DNA of 64,000 nucleotides from Microbacterium sp. lyk4-40-TSB-66 (lineage in GTDB: Bacteria; Actinomycetota; Actinomycetes; Actinomycetales; Microbacteriaceae): assembly GCF_030209475.1 (NCBI RefSeq), contig NZ_JARVRW010000003.1:310001-374000 (forward strand). The letters run 5' to 3'. Below the pieces are notes generated by a model, which made no database searches, was not told the DNA's origin, and saw only the letters and a program-made list of their open reading frames with translations. Below, one piece after another: positions 9,049 to 17,356 of the stretch. Both the position numbers and the translations under genes were made by a program. Numbering within the stretch: the stretch's first letter is position 1; each line of letters opens with the position of its first letter.

Positions 9049-9314
9049 CCACCGTTCTCATCGTCCTCATCCTGGTCGCGTTCGCCGCCGCGGCGGTGCT
9101 GGCGCTCATCCGCCTCGTCATCGGCCCCTCGATCCTCGACCGTGCCGTCGCGGCCGACGTGCTGCTCACCGAGGTGGTCTGCATCCTGGGCGCCGACATG
9201 GTGATCAACCAGCACACGCAATCGCTGCCGGCCATGCTCGTGATCGCGGCCATCGGCGTGTTCGGGTCGATCGCCGTCGCCCGTTTCGTCGCGCGGAAGG
9301 AGAACCCGAGATGA
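9045..9314 (+). CDS. mrpF: Na+/H+ antiporter Mrp subunit F
   Basis: An 89-residue protein with three hydrophobic helices and the MnhF signature R-L-V-I-G-P-S-I-L-D-R. The GTG at 9045 overlaps the mrpE stop by 4 bp; the frame is open upstream, but the overlap and the hydrophobic N-terminus starting right there fix the start. Its TGA overlaps the ATG of mrpG. Confidence 0.95.
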   Translation: MTTVLIVLILVAFAAAAVLALIRLVIGPSILDRAVAADVLLTEVVCILGADMVINQHTQSLPAMLVIAAIGVFGSIAVARFVARKENPR

Positions 9315-9691
9315 CCATCGAGGCCGTTCTCGACACCCTCGCGCTCGTGCTCGTGCTGATCGGCGCCGTGCTGTGTCTGACCGCGACCATCGGTTTGCTG
9401 CGCTGGCGCGACGTGCCGACGCGCCTGCACGCGGCGACGAAGCCGCAGGTGCTCGGGGTGCTGCTCATCGTGGTCGCGGTGGAGCTGTCACTGCGGTCGT
9501 GGGAGGCGCTCGCCTTCGGCATCCCGATCGTGCTCATCCAGTTCGCCACGGCACCCCTGGCCGCGCACATGGTGGGCCGTGCGGCGTACCGCAACCGCAC
9601 GACGGACGAGGCGAACCTCTACGTCGACGAGCTGCGCCACAGCACCGAGCAGCCCGGCTCGACCGGCACGGAGACGCGTCCGGAGCGCTGA
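9311..9691 (+). CDS. mrpG: Na+/H+ antiporter Mrp subunit G
   Basis: The 126-residue last subunit has three hydrophobic helices and the MnhG motif D-V-P-T-R-L-H-A-A-T-K. It starts at ATG 9311 within the mrpF stop. A hydrophilic tail of about 30 residues follows the last helix. It ends the operon; the next 130 bp hold no clear terminator. Confidence 0.95.
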   Translation: MTIEAVLDTLALVLVLIGAVLCLTATIGLLRWRDVPTRLHAATKPQVLGVLLIVVAVELSLRSWEALAFGIPIVLIQFATAPLAAHMVGRAAYRNRTTDEANLYVDELRHSTEQPGSTGTETRPER

Positions 9692-9820
9692 GGGTCCATG
9701 GTGCGGGATGCGCGGTGACGTGACGCCCGGGGTGGCGGCGGCGCGGGGGCCGGATCGCCGGATCGTGCGAGATGCGTGCACCGCCCGGGGGTGCTTCCCG
9801 CGGGTGACGCGATGCGCGGG

Positions 9821-10363
9821 TCAGATGCCGGCTTCGCGCATGTCCTCGCGGGCCTGGGGCGACGCGGTGCCCTCACGAGGCTCGGGCGTCTCGGTGCGGT
9901 GATCGAGCTCGCGGGCCTCGCGCTCCGCGCGACGGCCCTCGGCCAGGAACGCCAGGCGGTTGAGGCACTCGTGGTTGCGCAGGGTCAGCATCGGCCTCCA
10001 GATGAGCGCGGGCAGCAGGGAGGCGGCGCCCGAGACGGGCTCTTCGACGATCGTCACGGCCGCTCCCACCGGATGCGGGCGGGCGTCGATGCGGATGACC
10101 CCGCGACCCAGGATGCCGCCCTCCGGCCGCAGGCGGAGCCGGTGCGGGGGATTCCACTCCACGATCTCGGTCTCGTCGTGGATCATCACGGGCCAGACGC
10201 CGAGGGAGTGGTGGATGCGCGACCCCTCGCGCGGCCACTGCGGATCGACGTCGCGCATGCGCGCCGCTCCGACGACCCACACGGGGTAAAGCCATCCGTC
10301 GGAGAGCACTGCGAACAGGTCGTCGGGGGTGCAGTGCATCAGTCGCGTGTTGCGGGCGGCCAT
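9821..10363 (-). CDS. SRPBCC (START-like) family protein
   Basis: This 180-residue protein fits a polyketide-cyclase/START-type ligand-binding fold. It opens with LMHCTPDDLFAVLSDG, the usual first helix of the family, continues with alternating strands, and has HRLRLRPEGG and a late long helix. The ligand is unknown. I chose ATG 10363 because the upstream reading is Pro-rich and lacks the fold. The gene stands alone between the Mrp operon (convergent) and an ABC exporter. The C-terminus is a charged Glu/Arg-rich tail. Confidence 0.75.
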   Translation of the reverse strand: MAARNTRLMHCTPDDLFAVLSDGWLYPVWVVGAARMRDVDPQWPREGSRIHHSLGVWPVMIHDETEIVEWNPPHRLRLRPEGGILGRGVIRIDARPHPVGAAVTIVEEPVSGAASLLPALIWRPMLTLRNHECLNRLAFLAEGRRAEREARELDHRTETPEPREGTASPQAREDMREAGI

Positions 10364-10708
10364 GGCATCCGTTCGGTCGGGGTGGTTCGACTGTAGGGGT
10401 GGATGCCGAGGGCTCGGCGGGCCTTGACGGGGTGCGGTGGGTTCCGGCGGGGAGGAGGCTGAGCCGGTCGACGTCACCCGGGGGTGTGGTGTGGACGGGC
10501 GCTGCTCTCGCGCATGACCTCCGCGAATCGCAGAACCTCCGTGGCATCCGGGGCATGGCGCCTGACTTCGCGCGAATCGCTGAGCTCATGCGCGGCGGGG
10601 GCGATGCGAGGGGGACGAGCGGAGGGGGAGGGACGAGCGGAGGGGGATGCCACGGGGGTGGCCCTCCGCCGGTCCCTCGCCCTCCGCTCGTCACGATGGG
10701 GCGACGGG
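10364..10708. other. Intergenic region without a gene
   Basis: This 345-bp stretch holds the upstream region of the SRPBCC gene and, at its right end, a direct repeat and an inverted repeat placed just after the ABC exporter stop. I see no protein with codon use or motifs of a real gene. Confidence 0.6.
10613..10692 (-). terminator. Terminator-like inverted repeat after the ABC exporter operon
   Basis: GACGAGCGGAGGG at 10614 begins a 21-bp arm (10614-10634) that pairs with 10672-10692 with one mismatch; the loop is 37 nt. The left arm is partly duplicated: a 17-bp unit at 10613-10629 recurs at 10631-10647, so two alternative stems are possible. There is no T-run, as is usual in high-GC actinobacteria. 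Confidence 0.45.
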
Positions 10709-11416
10709 TCAGTCGCGCGTGATGTCGGTGACCACTCCCTTCGCCAGACGCAGGCGACGGCGGGCGCGACGGGCGACGGCGGAATCGTGCGTCACGACGA
10801 CGAGCGTGAGTCCCTCGGCGTTCAGCGCCTCGAGCACGTCGAGGATCTCGTCGCGCATGCGCTCGTCGAGGTTTCCCGTCGGCTCGTCCGCGAGCAGCAC
10901 GCGTGGCTGCTTGGCCACGGCCCGGGCGATCGCGACACGCTGCTGCTGCCCGCCCGAGAGCTCGCCCGGGCGGTGGTCGGCGCGGTCGTCCAGCCCGACC
11001 CGGGCCAGAGCGTGCGTCACCCGCCGCCGCCGTTCTGCGCGATCGAGGCCGAGGGGCTCCAGACCCATATCGACGTTCTCGGCGGCGGTGAGGGTGGGGA
11101 TGAGATTGAAACCCTGGAAGACGAAGCCGATCTCCTCAGCCCGGATCCGCCCGAGCTGCGCATTGGAGGCGGCCGCGATGTCGAGGTCGCCGAGCGTCAC
11201 GGACCCGCTGGAGGGACGGTCGAGGGCTCCGAGCATCTGCAGCAGCGTGGATTTGCCGCCGCCGGTCGGGCCCTGGACGGTGACGAAGTCACCCGCGGCG
11301 ATGTCGAGGTCGACACCGGCCAACGCCTGGACGGTGCGGTCGCGCTGGCGGTAGGTGCGCGTCACGCCTCGCAGGCTGTACGCGGTCGTCGTCAGGGTGG
11401 AGGCGGTGAGGGTCAT
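10709..11416 (-). CDS. ABC exporter ATP-binding protein (MacB/LolD type)
   Basis: A complete 235-residue ATPase with Walker A GPTGGGKST (K55), Q-loop, signature LSGGQQQR, Walker B RVLLADEPTGNLDE and a switch histidine (VVTHD). The ...NLDE form of Walker B is typical of the MacB/LolD/FtsE group that drives mechanotransmission permeases. It starts at ATG 11416, preceded by GAAGGAG. It lies 31 bp after the partner FtsX-type permease, and both are divergent from a two-component system that probably controls them. The exported substrate is unknown; antimicrobial peptide or envelope-stress resistance is a common role for such sets. Confidence 0.93.
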   Translation of the reverse strand: MTLTASTLTTTAYSLRGVTRTYRQRDRTVQALAGVDLDIAAGDFVTVQGPTGGGKSTLLQMLGALDRPSSGSVTLGDLDIAAASNAQLGRIRAEEIGFVFQGFNLIPTLTAAENVDMGLEPLGLDRAERRRRVTHALARVGLDDRADHRPGELSGGQQQRVAIARAVAKQPRVLLADEPTGNLDERMRDEILDVLEALNAEGLTLVVVTHDSAVARRARRRLRLAKGVVTDITRD

Positions 11417-11447
11417 GATGTCTCCTTCGAAGGACGGGGGATGCCGC

Positions 11448-12917
11448 TCACGCGACCGAGCGCAGGGCGGCGGCGGGACTGAGACGGGCGGCGCGCCAGC
11501 CGCCGAAGGCGCCCGCGAGCACACCGCCGAGCACGGCGATGCCGACGGCGGCCACGACGACCACCGGCGTCACGGGAGCGCTGAGCACGATGTCGGTGGC
11601 CTGGGACGCCGCCTGACCGAAGCCGCCGGGTCCGCCGGGACCGAAGCCCTCGCCACCCTGGCCAGAGCCGGTCGCCTGGCCGCCGACCGAGATGGTCGGC
11701 GCGACGACATCGACCAGCAGGATGCCGCCGAGCCCGAGGATCAGGCCCGCGACGCCGCCGATCAGACCCTGCGCGAGCGATTCGCCCGCGACCTGGCGCA
11801 CGATGCGCGCGTTCGACCACCCGATGGCCTTGAGCGTCCCGAACTCCCGCGTCCGGCGGGCGACACCCGACGTCGTGAACAGCACCGCGAGGGCGAGGGC
11901 GACCAGGAGCACGACGACCGACAGCCACGTGCCGAGATTCGAGATCATCGACGACGCGCTCGACAGCGAACCCGAGACGGTCGAGGCGAGCTCGGACTGC
12001 GAGCTGACGGTGGCGTCGGGGAGCGCGGCCGTGATCTCGCTCTGCACCGCGTCGATGGCATCCGCCGACGAGGCCTGCACGTACACGGTCGACACGACGT
12101 CGCCCACTCCGGCGAGCGTCTGCGCGACGTCGAGGGGGACGTAGAGGTTGGCGGCGGTGTCGGCATCGGCCGACGCGGAGGCCACGATCCCGACGATCTG
12201 CATCGCGGTACCGGCGACGTCGACGGTGCCGCCGACGCTCAGTCCGGCGCTCGCCGCGTAGGTCGCATCGACGACCGCGACATCGGTGCCCGCGTCGGAG
12301 GCGGTGAGGGCACGACCCTCGGAGACGGTGACGGACGAGAGCGGACCGACGGATGCCGCCGGGTCGACGCCCAGCACGCTGAACGAGTCCACACCGAAGG
12401 CGCTGCCGCCGTCGCCGTCGCCGCCCGGGCCTCCACCCGTCGGCGGTTGCTGCGGCATCCCCTCGCCCTGCGTCGTTCCGGTCTGCGTGCCACGGTCGGG
12501 CATCTGCCCCGAGAACGTGGTGTTCGTCAGCGCCAGCGCGCCGGTGGCGGCCGATACGCCGTCGAGGCCCTCGACGGTGGTGACGGCGGAGGCGTCGAGC
12601 GTGCCGCGCCGCATGTCGGTCACCAGCCGTGACTGGCTGAGCGTCGTGGTCCCGTCGGTGGTCGTTCCCGCGTCGGCGCCGAAGTCGAAGCGCGGACCCC
12701 CGCCGCCCTGCCCGGGCTCGGTCTGGGCGCCGGTGACGGTGAGGTCGGTGCCGACGCCGTACACCGACGACAGCGCCTGCGACTGCGCATCGCGCACGCC
12801 CGCCGAGAGCGCGTTGACGACGATGACCAGCGCGATGGCGATCGCGAGTCCCACCGCGACGATCACGGTCTGCTTGGTGCGGCCGGCGAGCTCGCGCCGG
12901 AGGTACGTGCCGAACAT
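11448..12917 (-). CDS. ABC exporter permease (FtsX/MacB type)
   Basis: The 489-residue permease has the MacB topology. One N-terminal helix (about residues 17-38) is followed by a large extracytoplasmic MacB-like domain (about 40-320), then three helices forming the FtsX domain, with GTLKAIGWSNARIVRQVAGES before the second. The extracytoplasmic part carries Gly/Gln-rich low-complexity stretches (around residues 68-80 and 155-175), and the last loop is rich in GPGG. It is translated with the ATPase and divergent from the regulator genes. Confidence 0.92.
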   Translation of the reverse strand: MFGTYLRRELAGRTKQTVIVAVGLAIAIALVIVVNALSAGVRDAQSQALSSVYGVGTDLTVTGAQTEPGQGGGGPRFDFGADAGTTTDGTTTLSQSRLVTDMRRGTLDASAVTTVEGLDGVSAATGALALTNTTFSGQMPDRGTQTGTTQGEGMPQQPPTGGGPGGDGDGGSAFGVDSFSVLGVDPAASVGPLSSVTVSEGRALTASDAGTDVAVVDATYAASAGLSVGGTVDVAGTAMQIVGIVASASADADTAANLYVPLDVAQTLAGVGDVVSTVYVQASSADAIDAVQSEITAALPDATVSSQSELASTVSGSLSSASSMISNLGTWLSVVVLLVALALAVLFTTSGVARRTREFGTLKAIGWSNARIVRQVAGESLAQGLIGGVAGLILGLGGILLVDVVAPTISVGGQATGSGQGGEGFGPGGPGGFGQAASQATDIVLSAPVTPVVVVAAVGIAVLGGVLAGAFGGWRAARLSPAAALRSVA

Positions 12918-12972
12918 GGTTCTCCTTCCGGACGCGGGATGCGGCCGTCTCAGGCGACGGTAGGAACGGCAC

Positions 12973-12991
12973 CCTCACGGCTCCCTCACCG
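12973..12991. promoter_or_regulatory. Direct-repeat box, candidate OmpR-family binding site
   Basis: CCTCACGG (12973-12980) and CCTCACCG (12984-12991) repeat with an 11-bp period, the spacing OmpR-family regulators usually read. They lie in the 122-bp gap between the exporter permease and the response regulator, just upstream of a TATGAA that could be a -10 (12996-13001). Confidence 0.4.
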
Positions 12992-13039
12992 TTGCTATGA
13001 AGGAGGTATGTCGCGTGACTCCGGGGCCTGGGAGCGTGC

Positions 13040-13774
13040 ATGCTGGCTCTCGTGACCTTGCGCCCCGCCCCCCTCGCCCGCCCCGACGGCTCGCCCATCC
13101 GTGTGCTCGTCGTCGACGACGAGGCCAACCTCAGCGACCTGCTGCGCATGGCATTGCAGAACGAGGGGTGGGACGCCCGCACCGCGGCGAACGGGCAGGA
13201 GGCGCTCGGCGTCATCCGCGAGTTCGCACCCGACCTGCTCGTGCTCGACATCATGATGCCGGGGCTCGACGGCATGGAACTGCTGACCCGCGTGCGGGCG
13301 GCGGGCAACGACGCACCCGTGCTGTTCCTGACGGCGAAGGATGCCGTGGAGGACCGCATCGCGGGGATCTCGGCAGGCGCCGACGACTACGTCACGAAGC
13401 CCTTCAACCTCGAAGAGGTCATCGTGCGGCTGCGGGGCATGGCCCGCCGCCACGTCGCAGCCGTCGCCGACGCCGACCCACGGCTGCGCGTGGGCGATCT
13501 CTCGCTCGACGAGGAATCGTACGAGGTCGAGCGCGGCGGCATCCCGATCAAACTCACCGCGAAGGAGTTCGAGCTGCTGCGCTACCTGATGCAGAACCCG
13601 CGCAGGGTGTTGAGCAAGGCGCAGATCCTGGATCAGGTGTGGAGCTACGACTTCGGCGGCAACGGCAGCGTCGTCGAGATCTACATCTCGTACCTGCGCA
13701 AGAAGATCGACACCCTCGGCGAACCGCTCATCCACACCGTGCGCGGCGTCGGCTACACGATCAAAGCGCCGTGA
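13040..13774 (+). CDS. OmpR-family response regulator
   Basis: This 244-residue regulator has a receiver domain with acidic pair D26-D27 and phospho-acceptor D70 in LLVLDIMMP, and a KPF motif near residue 120. Its C-terminal winged helix (about 145-240) contains the KEFELLRYLMQNP and YISYLRKKID motifs. The ATG at 13040 follows GGGAG by 5 nt; an in-frame stop at 13016 rules out an earlier start. The stop overlaps the kinase GTG by 4 bp. It probably controls the divergent FtsX-type exporter. Confidence 0.93.
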   Translation: MLALVTLRPAPLARPDGSPIRVLVVDDEANLSDLLRMALQNEGWDARTAANGQEALGVIREFAPDLLVLDIMMPGLDGMELLTRVRAAGNDAPVLFLTAKDAVEDRIAGISAGADDYVTKPFNLEEVIVRLRGMARRHVAAVADADPRLRVGDLSLDEESYEVERGGIPIKLTAKEFELLRYLMQNPRRVLSKAQILDQVWSYDFGGNGSVVEIYISYLRKKIDTLGEPLIHTVRGVGYTIKAP

Positions 13775-15213
13775 CCCGCGGTCGCTGGACGCTGCGCCGC
13801 ACGCTCGTCGTGGGGACGAGCGTGCTGGTCGCGCTCGCCTTCGTCGCGATGAGCCTGGCGACGATCCTGGCGCTGCGCTCCTTCGCCCTCGACCGCCTCG
13901 ACCAGCAGGTGCGCGAGGGTCTGTCGTTCGCGGTGGGTCGCGACACCTTCGGGGGACGCGGCGGCGGGGACCGGCCCCCGGGGATGGATGCCGCGAACCC
14001 CGCGCCCCGCATCGGCACCCTGCAGGCGGTCGTCGACGACGACGGCACCGTCGAGCGCTCGGGCTACACGCGGGCGGACGGCACCGAGGTCGCGCTGAGC
14101 GACGAACAGGTCGCGTTGCTGCGCTCGGCGGTCACGACCGACGGCTCACCCGCGACCGTGGATCTCGGTGGAGACCTCGGCGCGTTCCGCGTGGCGGCGG
14201 CCACCGACGACGGCGTCTCCGTCTACGCCGGCAGCTCGCAGTCCGACGTCACCGCGACGACCTCGGCGCTGACCGCGATCCTCGTCGCCGTCTCGGCGGT
14301 GACCCTGCTCATCGCGATCCTGGGCCTGTCGCTCTTCGTGCGACGGAGCCTGCGCCCGCTCGACCGGGTGGCGGGCGTCGCGGAGCGCGTGTCGACGCTG
14401 TCGTTGAGCGCGGGCAGCGTCGACATCCCCGATCGGGTCGCCCCCTCCGACACCGACCCCGCGACCGAGGTGGGACGGGTGGGGGCGTCGCTCAACGGAT
14501 TGCTCGGGCACGTGCAGTCCTCGCTGGCCGCCCGGCAGCACAGCGAGGAGCAGCTTCGCCGTTTCATCGCGGATGCCAGCCACGAGCTCCGCACGCCCCT
14601 GGCCAGCATCCGCGGCTACGCGCAGCTCTCGCTCGGCGAGGACGCGCCGATGACGCCCACGCAGGCCCGCTCGTTCGACCGGATCGAGTCGGAGGCCCAG
14701 CGCATGGCATCGCTCGTCGACGATCTTCTGCTCCTGGCGCGACTGGATGCCGGACAGCCGCTGCGCCGCGAAGAGGTCGAGCTGACGCTGCTCGCCGTCG
14801 ACGCCGTCAGCGACGCCCAGGCCGCGGACGCGACGCACGAGTGGCGCCTCGACGTCACCGACGACCTCATCTCGGTGACCGGCGATGAGAACCGGCTGCG
14901 GCAGGTCGTGGCGAACCTGCTGCGCAACGCGCAGACCCACACCCCGGCGGGGACCACGGTGACGCTCTCGCTCGCCCGCGAGGGACGCGAGGCCGTGCTG
15001 CGCGTCGCCGACACCGGCCCGGGGATCGATCCGGGCATCGCAGAGCGCCTGTTCGACCGCTTCGCCCGCGGCGACGACTCGCGCAACCGGGATGCCGGGA
15101 GCACCGGTCTCGGGCTCTCGATCGCCCAGGCCATCACCGAGGCGCACGGCGGGACCATCGCGGTCGACAGCGCTCCCGGGCGAACCGTCTTCGAGGTGCG
15201 GCTGCCCGTGTGA
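13771..15213 (+). CDS. Sensor histidine kinase
   Basis: The 480-residue kinase has a helix at residues 13-36, an extracytoplasmic domain (about 37-163) with a Gly/Asp/Pro-rich loop near 61-74, and a second helix at 165-190. A HAMP linker follows, then a HisKA domain with H271 in SHELRTPLASIRGYAQ, and an HATPase_c domain (N-box LLRNAQTHT, G1 DTGPGI, G2 GLGLSIA). The start is GTG 13771, overlapping the regulator stop; the frame is open upstream but has no helix-turn-helix or signal. It is the partner of the preceding response regulator. Confidence 0.93.
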   Translation: MTRGRWTLRRTLVVGTSVLVALAFVAMSLATILALRSFALDRLDQQVREGLSFAVGRDTFGGRGGGDRPPGMDAANPAPRIGTLQAVVDDDGTVERSGYTRADGTEVALSDEQVALLRSAVTTDGSPATVDLGGDLGAFRVAAATDDGVSVYAGSSQSDVTATTSALTAILVAVSAVTLLIAILGLSLFVRRSLRPLDRVAGVAERVSTLSLSAGSVDIPDRVAPSDTDPATEVGRVGASLNGLLGHVQSSLAARQHSEEQLRRFIADASHELRTPLASIRGYAQLSLGEDAPMTPTQARSFDRIESEAQRMASLVDDLLLLARLDAGQPLRREEVELTLLAVDAVSDAQAADATHEWRLDVTDDLISVTGDENRLRQVVANLLRNAQTHTPAGTTVTLSLAREGREAVLRVADTGPGIDPGIAERLFDRFARGDDSRNRDAGSTGLGLSIAQAITEAHGGTIAVDSAPGRTVFEVRLPV

Positions 15214-15246
15214 CGGCGGGCGGTGACCGGTCGGAGGGGTCGGGGC

Positions 15247-15501
15247 CCTTCGACAGGCTCAGGGACCTCCGGGGGCCTCGCGGATGTCCGGTGGCCTCCG
15301 GGGGCCTCCGGGGGCCTCGGGGACGTCCGGGGGCCTCAGGGGTCTCCGGGGGGTCAGGGACCTCGGGGGCTTCAGGGGTCTTCGGGGGCCTCAGGGGCCT
15401 CTGAGGCGCAGCGGTCTCCGGGGGCTCTGCCGTCTCTGGTGGCGCGGCCTCGCTCGCTCACAGGGCTCAGCGCGGAGGTGGCTGAGCCTGTCGAAGCCAC
15501 C
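15247..15501. repeat. Dispersed-type inverted repeat framing G-rich tandem units
   Basis: CCTTCGACAGGCTCAG begins at 15247; its reverse complement CTGAGCCTGTCGAAG lies at 15482-15496 inside a small hairpin (GGTGGC 15477-15482 with GCCACC 15496-15501). From memory, TTCGACAGGCTCAG elements recur in intergenic regions of Microbacterium and relatives. Between them are about a dozen G5-C2-TC-like units of 9-12 bp. Confidence 0.6.
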
Positions 15502-15576
15502 GGGGCACTTGGACGTAGACGTGCCAGACCGACGGGGGAGTCTCCCGCGTTCATAGGCACGCCCAAGGTTCGGTGA

Positions 15577-15597
15577 GGGGTCCGTTTGGGTGACCCC
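15577..15597. repeat. Short hairpin
   Basis: GGGGTC (15577-15582) pairs with GACCCC (15592-15597) around a 9-nt loop. Role unknown. Confidence 0.35.
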
Positions 15598-15667
15598 GCC
15601 ACCATCGTGGACGTGCACGCAGACTTCCCCTCCCGCTTCGGCCGCTCCCCCTGAGGCCTCCCCGAAC

Positions 15668-15702
15668 GAACGGCCGGCTCTCACCCGAGGAGTCGGCCGT
15701 TC
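15668..15702. repeat. Inverted repeat upstream of the glycosyltransferase gene
   Basis: GAACGGCCG (15668-15676) pairs with CGGCCGTTC (15694-15702); the loop is 17 nt. It could terminate transcription arriving from the kinase gene. Confidence 0.4.
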
Positions 15703-15832
15703 CCCTTCCCGCAGGTGCCGTCCGGGAGGTTCCGACCGGCCCGCGATGGCTCCTGCACGAACGGAGCGCAGGAGCAATGGCCTGGACCGCCCGCTCTCCT
15801 TCGCATAGCGTCCACGTCGACTCTCCCCCGGT

Positions 15833-15838
15833 CAGGAT
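15833..15838 (+). promoter_or_regulatory. Possible -10 hexamer of the glycosyltransferase gene
   Basis: CAGGAT followed by 6 nt and ATG 15845. The AGGA could instead act as a Shine-Dalgarno, so this is a weak case for a leaderless start. Confidence 0.25.
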
Positions 15839-15844
15839 CTGAAA

Positions 15845-17248
15845 ATGCTCGCGCCCCCCGACGCCGACTTCGTCGTTCTCACCAGCCGTCTCTCGCCCCG
15901 GAGAGATGGCGGGTACGCCGTCGCGGTCGCCTCCCGCGTCCGCCTGTTACGTGCCATCGGCGTCGACCGACCCGTCCTGCTGACGTTCGACGTCGGAGAT
16001 GCCGACGAGCATGAGAGGGAGAACCGGCAGGCCTTCCACGGCGACCCGGGGCCGGACGTCGACGTCCGGAACCTCTTCGACGAGATCCGCCGCGACCCGA
16101 CGTGGCTGTACGAGCAGGCTCAGGACGGCCGGGCGGACCCCGAAGCGGCCTATCGGGCGGTCGTCGACGACGACGGACGGGAGGTCGTCTCCCTCCCCGT
16201 CATCCGCGACGACCCGGGCTGGCACCTGACCGAAGCAGCGGTCGTCGTCCGCGGTCCCGTCGGCGACCGGACCGTCGCGGGCTTCGGCGGGCTCTACCTC
16301 ACGTGGTTGAGGAGGGTGGTGACCCAGCTTCGGGAGCGCGCCGGAGACGACGGACGCTGCATCGTCGTGATCTGCGAGTCGAAGCAGCTCGGCGAGCTGA
16401 TCGCGGACTGGGACGACCCGGACGTGCGCATCGTGCACACCGTGCACAACTCTCACCTCGAGGTCCCCTGCGGGCCGGAGGCCACCGTCCGAGACGACGG
16501 TTGGCGCAGATGGCTCGACCTGCTCCCGCGTTTCGACGCCGTCATCTGGCCCACCGCGTCGCAGGAGGCGGACGTGGCCGGGCGCTTCGGAGCCCACGAC
16601 GGATTCGTCGCGCTCCCGACACCCGTCGCCCCCGACCCCGAAGCCGGGTCGCACCGGCCGCGGGGCCGTCGGGTCGTGATGGTCAACAGGCTGGTCGACC
16701 AGAAGCGGGTGGATGCCGCCATCGCGGCCTGGCCGCTCGTGCTGCAGCGCGTTCCCGACGCGCAGCTGCACATCTACGGCGATGGGCCGCTCCGCTCGTC
16801 CCTGCAGGCGCTGATCGACGCTCGCGGCGTGACGCGGAGCGTCCGCCTGCACGGCTTCTCGGACCGGATCCCCGAGGCCATGGCCGACGCCTCCGCGTTC
16901 CTGTGCACGAGCTCCTTCGAGGGCCAGAACCTCGCCATCGGCGAGGCGCTGGCCAGCGGGCTCCCCGTCGTGGCCTTCGACGTCTGCTACGGCCCCCGCG
17001 ACTACGTGGGTGACGGCGGCATCCTGGTCGCTCCCGGCGACACCGAGGGCGTGGTGACCGCGTTGACGACCCTTCTCGTCGACGGCGACGTACGAGCCGC
17101 GATGTCGCGGCGCGCCCTCCTACGGTCTCGGCGCCTGCGCCCGGAAGTGGTCGGTGACGCCTTCGCCCGCCTGCTCGCGGAAGTCGTCGCCCGCCCCGCC
17201 CGACGCCGGGCGCCGCGGCGGATCGAGGCGGGTGCGGGTTGCCGGTGA
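15845..17248 (+). CDS. GT4 glycosyltransferase, TagE/TarM-like
   Basis: A 467-residue retaining glycosyltransferase. The C-terminal half is a GT-B donor domain: a VNRLVDQKRVDAAI start, LHIYGDG, then the E-x7-E loop in SSFEGQNLAIGEALASGLPVVAF. The following YGPRDYVGDGG motif resembles poly(glycerol-phosphate) glucosyltransferases of the TagE/TarM type, which decorate teichoic acids with UDP-sugars. The N-terminal half is variable, as expected for the acceptor domain. No signal peptide, so it acts in the cytoplasm. It is a single gene flanked by repeats and a convergent operon. Wall-polymer glycosylation is an inference from family resemblance only. Confidence 0.8.
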   Translation: MLAPPDADFVVLTSRLSPRRDGGYAVAVASRVRLLRAIGVDRPVLLTFDVGDADEHERENRQAFHGDPGPDVDVRNLFDEIRRDPTWLYEQAQDGRADPEAAYRAVVDDDGREVVSLPVIRDDPGWHLTEAAVVVRGPVGDRTVAGFGGLYLTWLRRVVTQLRERAGDDGRCIVVICESKQLGELIADWDDPDVRIVHTVHNSHLEVPCGPEATVRDDGWRRWLDLLPRFDAVIWPTASQEADVAGRFGAHDGFVALPTPVAPDPEAGSHRPRGRRVVMVNRLVDQKRVDAAIAAWPLVLQRVPDAQLHIYGDGPLRSSLQALIDARGVTRSVRLHGFSDRIPEAMADASAFLCTSSFEGQNLAIGEALASGLPVVAFDVCYGPRDYVGDGGILVAPGDTEGVVTALTTLLVDGDVRAAMSRRALLRSRRLRPEVVGDAFARLLAEVVARPARRRAPRRIEAGAGCR

Positions 17249-17293
17249 CCTCGGGGCGGCGACGCCATCACGACGGGCGAAGGTTTCGATGCC

Positions 17294-17350
17294 GTCGACA
17301 CGCTCGGGAACCGCTCACGCGTTCGATCGAGCGCGTCGACGCCACCTGAC
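17294..17350. terminator. Bidirectional terminator-like inverted repeat
   Basis: GTCGACACGCTC (17294-17305) pairs with GAGCGCGTCGAC (17339-17350) with one G-T pair. It sits between the convergent glycosyltransferase and YhgE genes. The 33-nt loop and missing T-run keep confidence low. Confidence 0.4.
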
Positions 17351-17356
17351 ACGACG

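Larger units (their letters stand above)
15214..15844. other. 631-bp gene-free, G-rich and repetitive region
   Basis: The left part (about 15255-15405) is a degenerate tandem array of GGGGGCCTC-like units on the plus strand. It is framed by an inverted pair of TTCGACAGGCTCAG elements. The right part has two hairpins (15577-15597 and 15668-15702) and then the upstream region of the glycosyltransferase gene. Open frames here encode only repeat-driven Gly-rich peptides and have no start signals. Confidence 0.6.

Noticed and set aside
15210..15576. Collagen-like Gly-rich open frames
   Set aside because: The Gly pattern follows directly from the G-rich DNA repeats. There is no ribosome site, and all three frames show the same kind of repeat.
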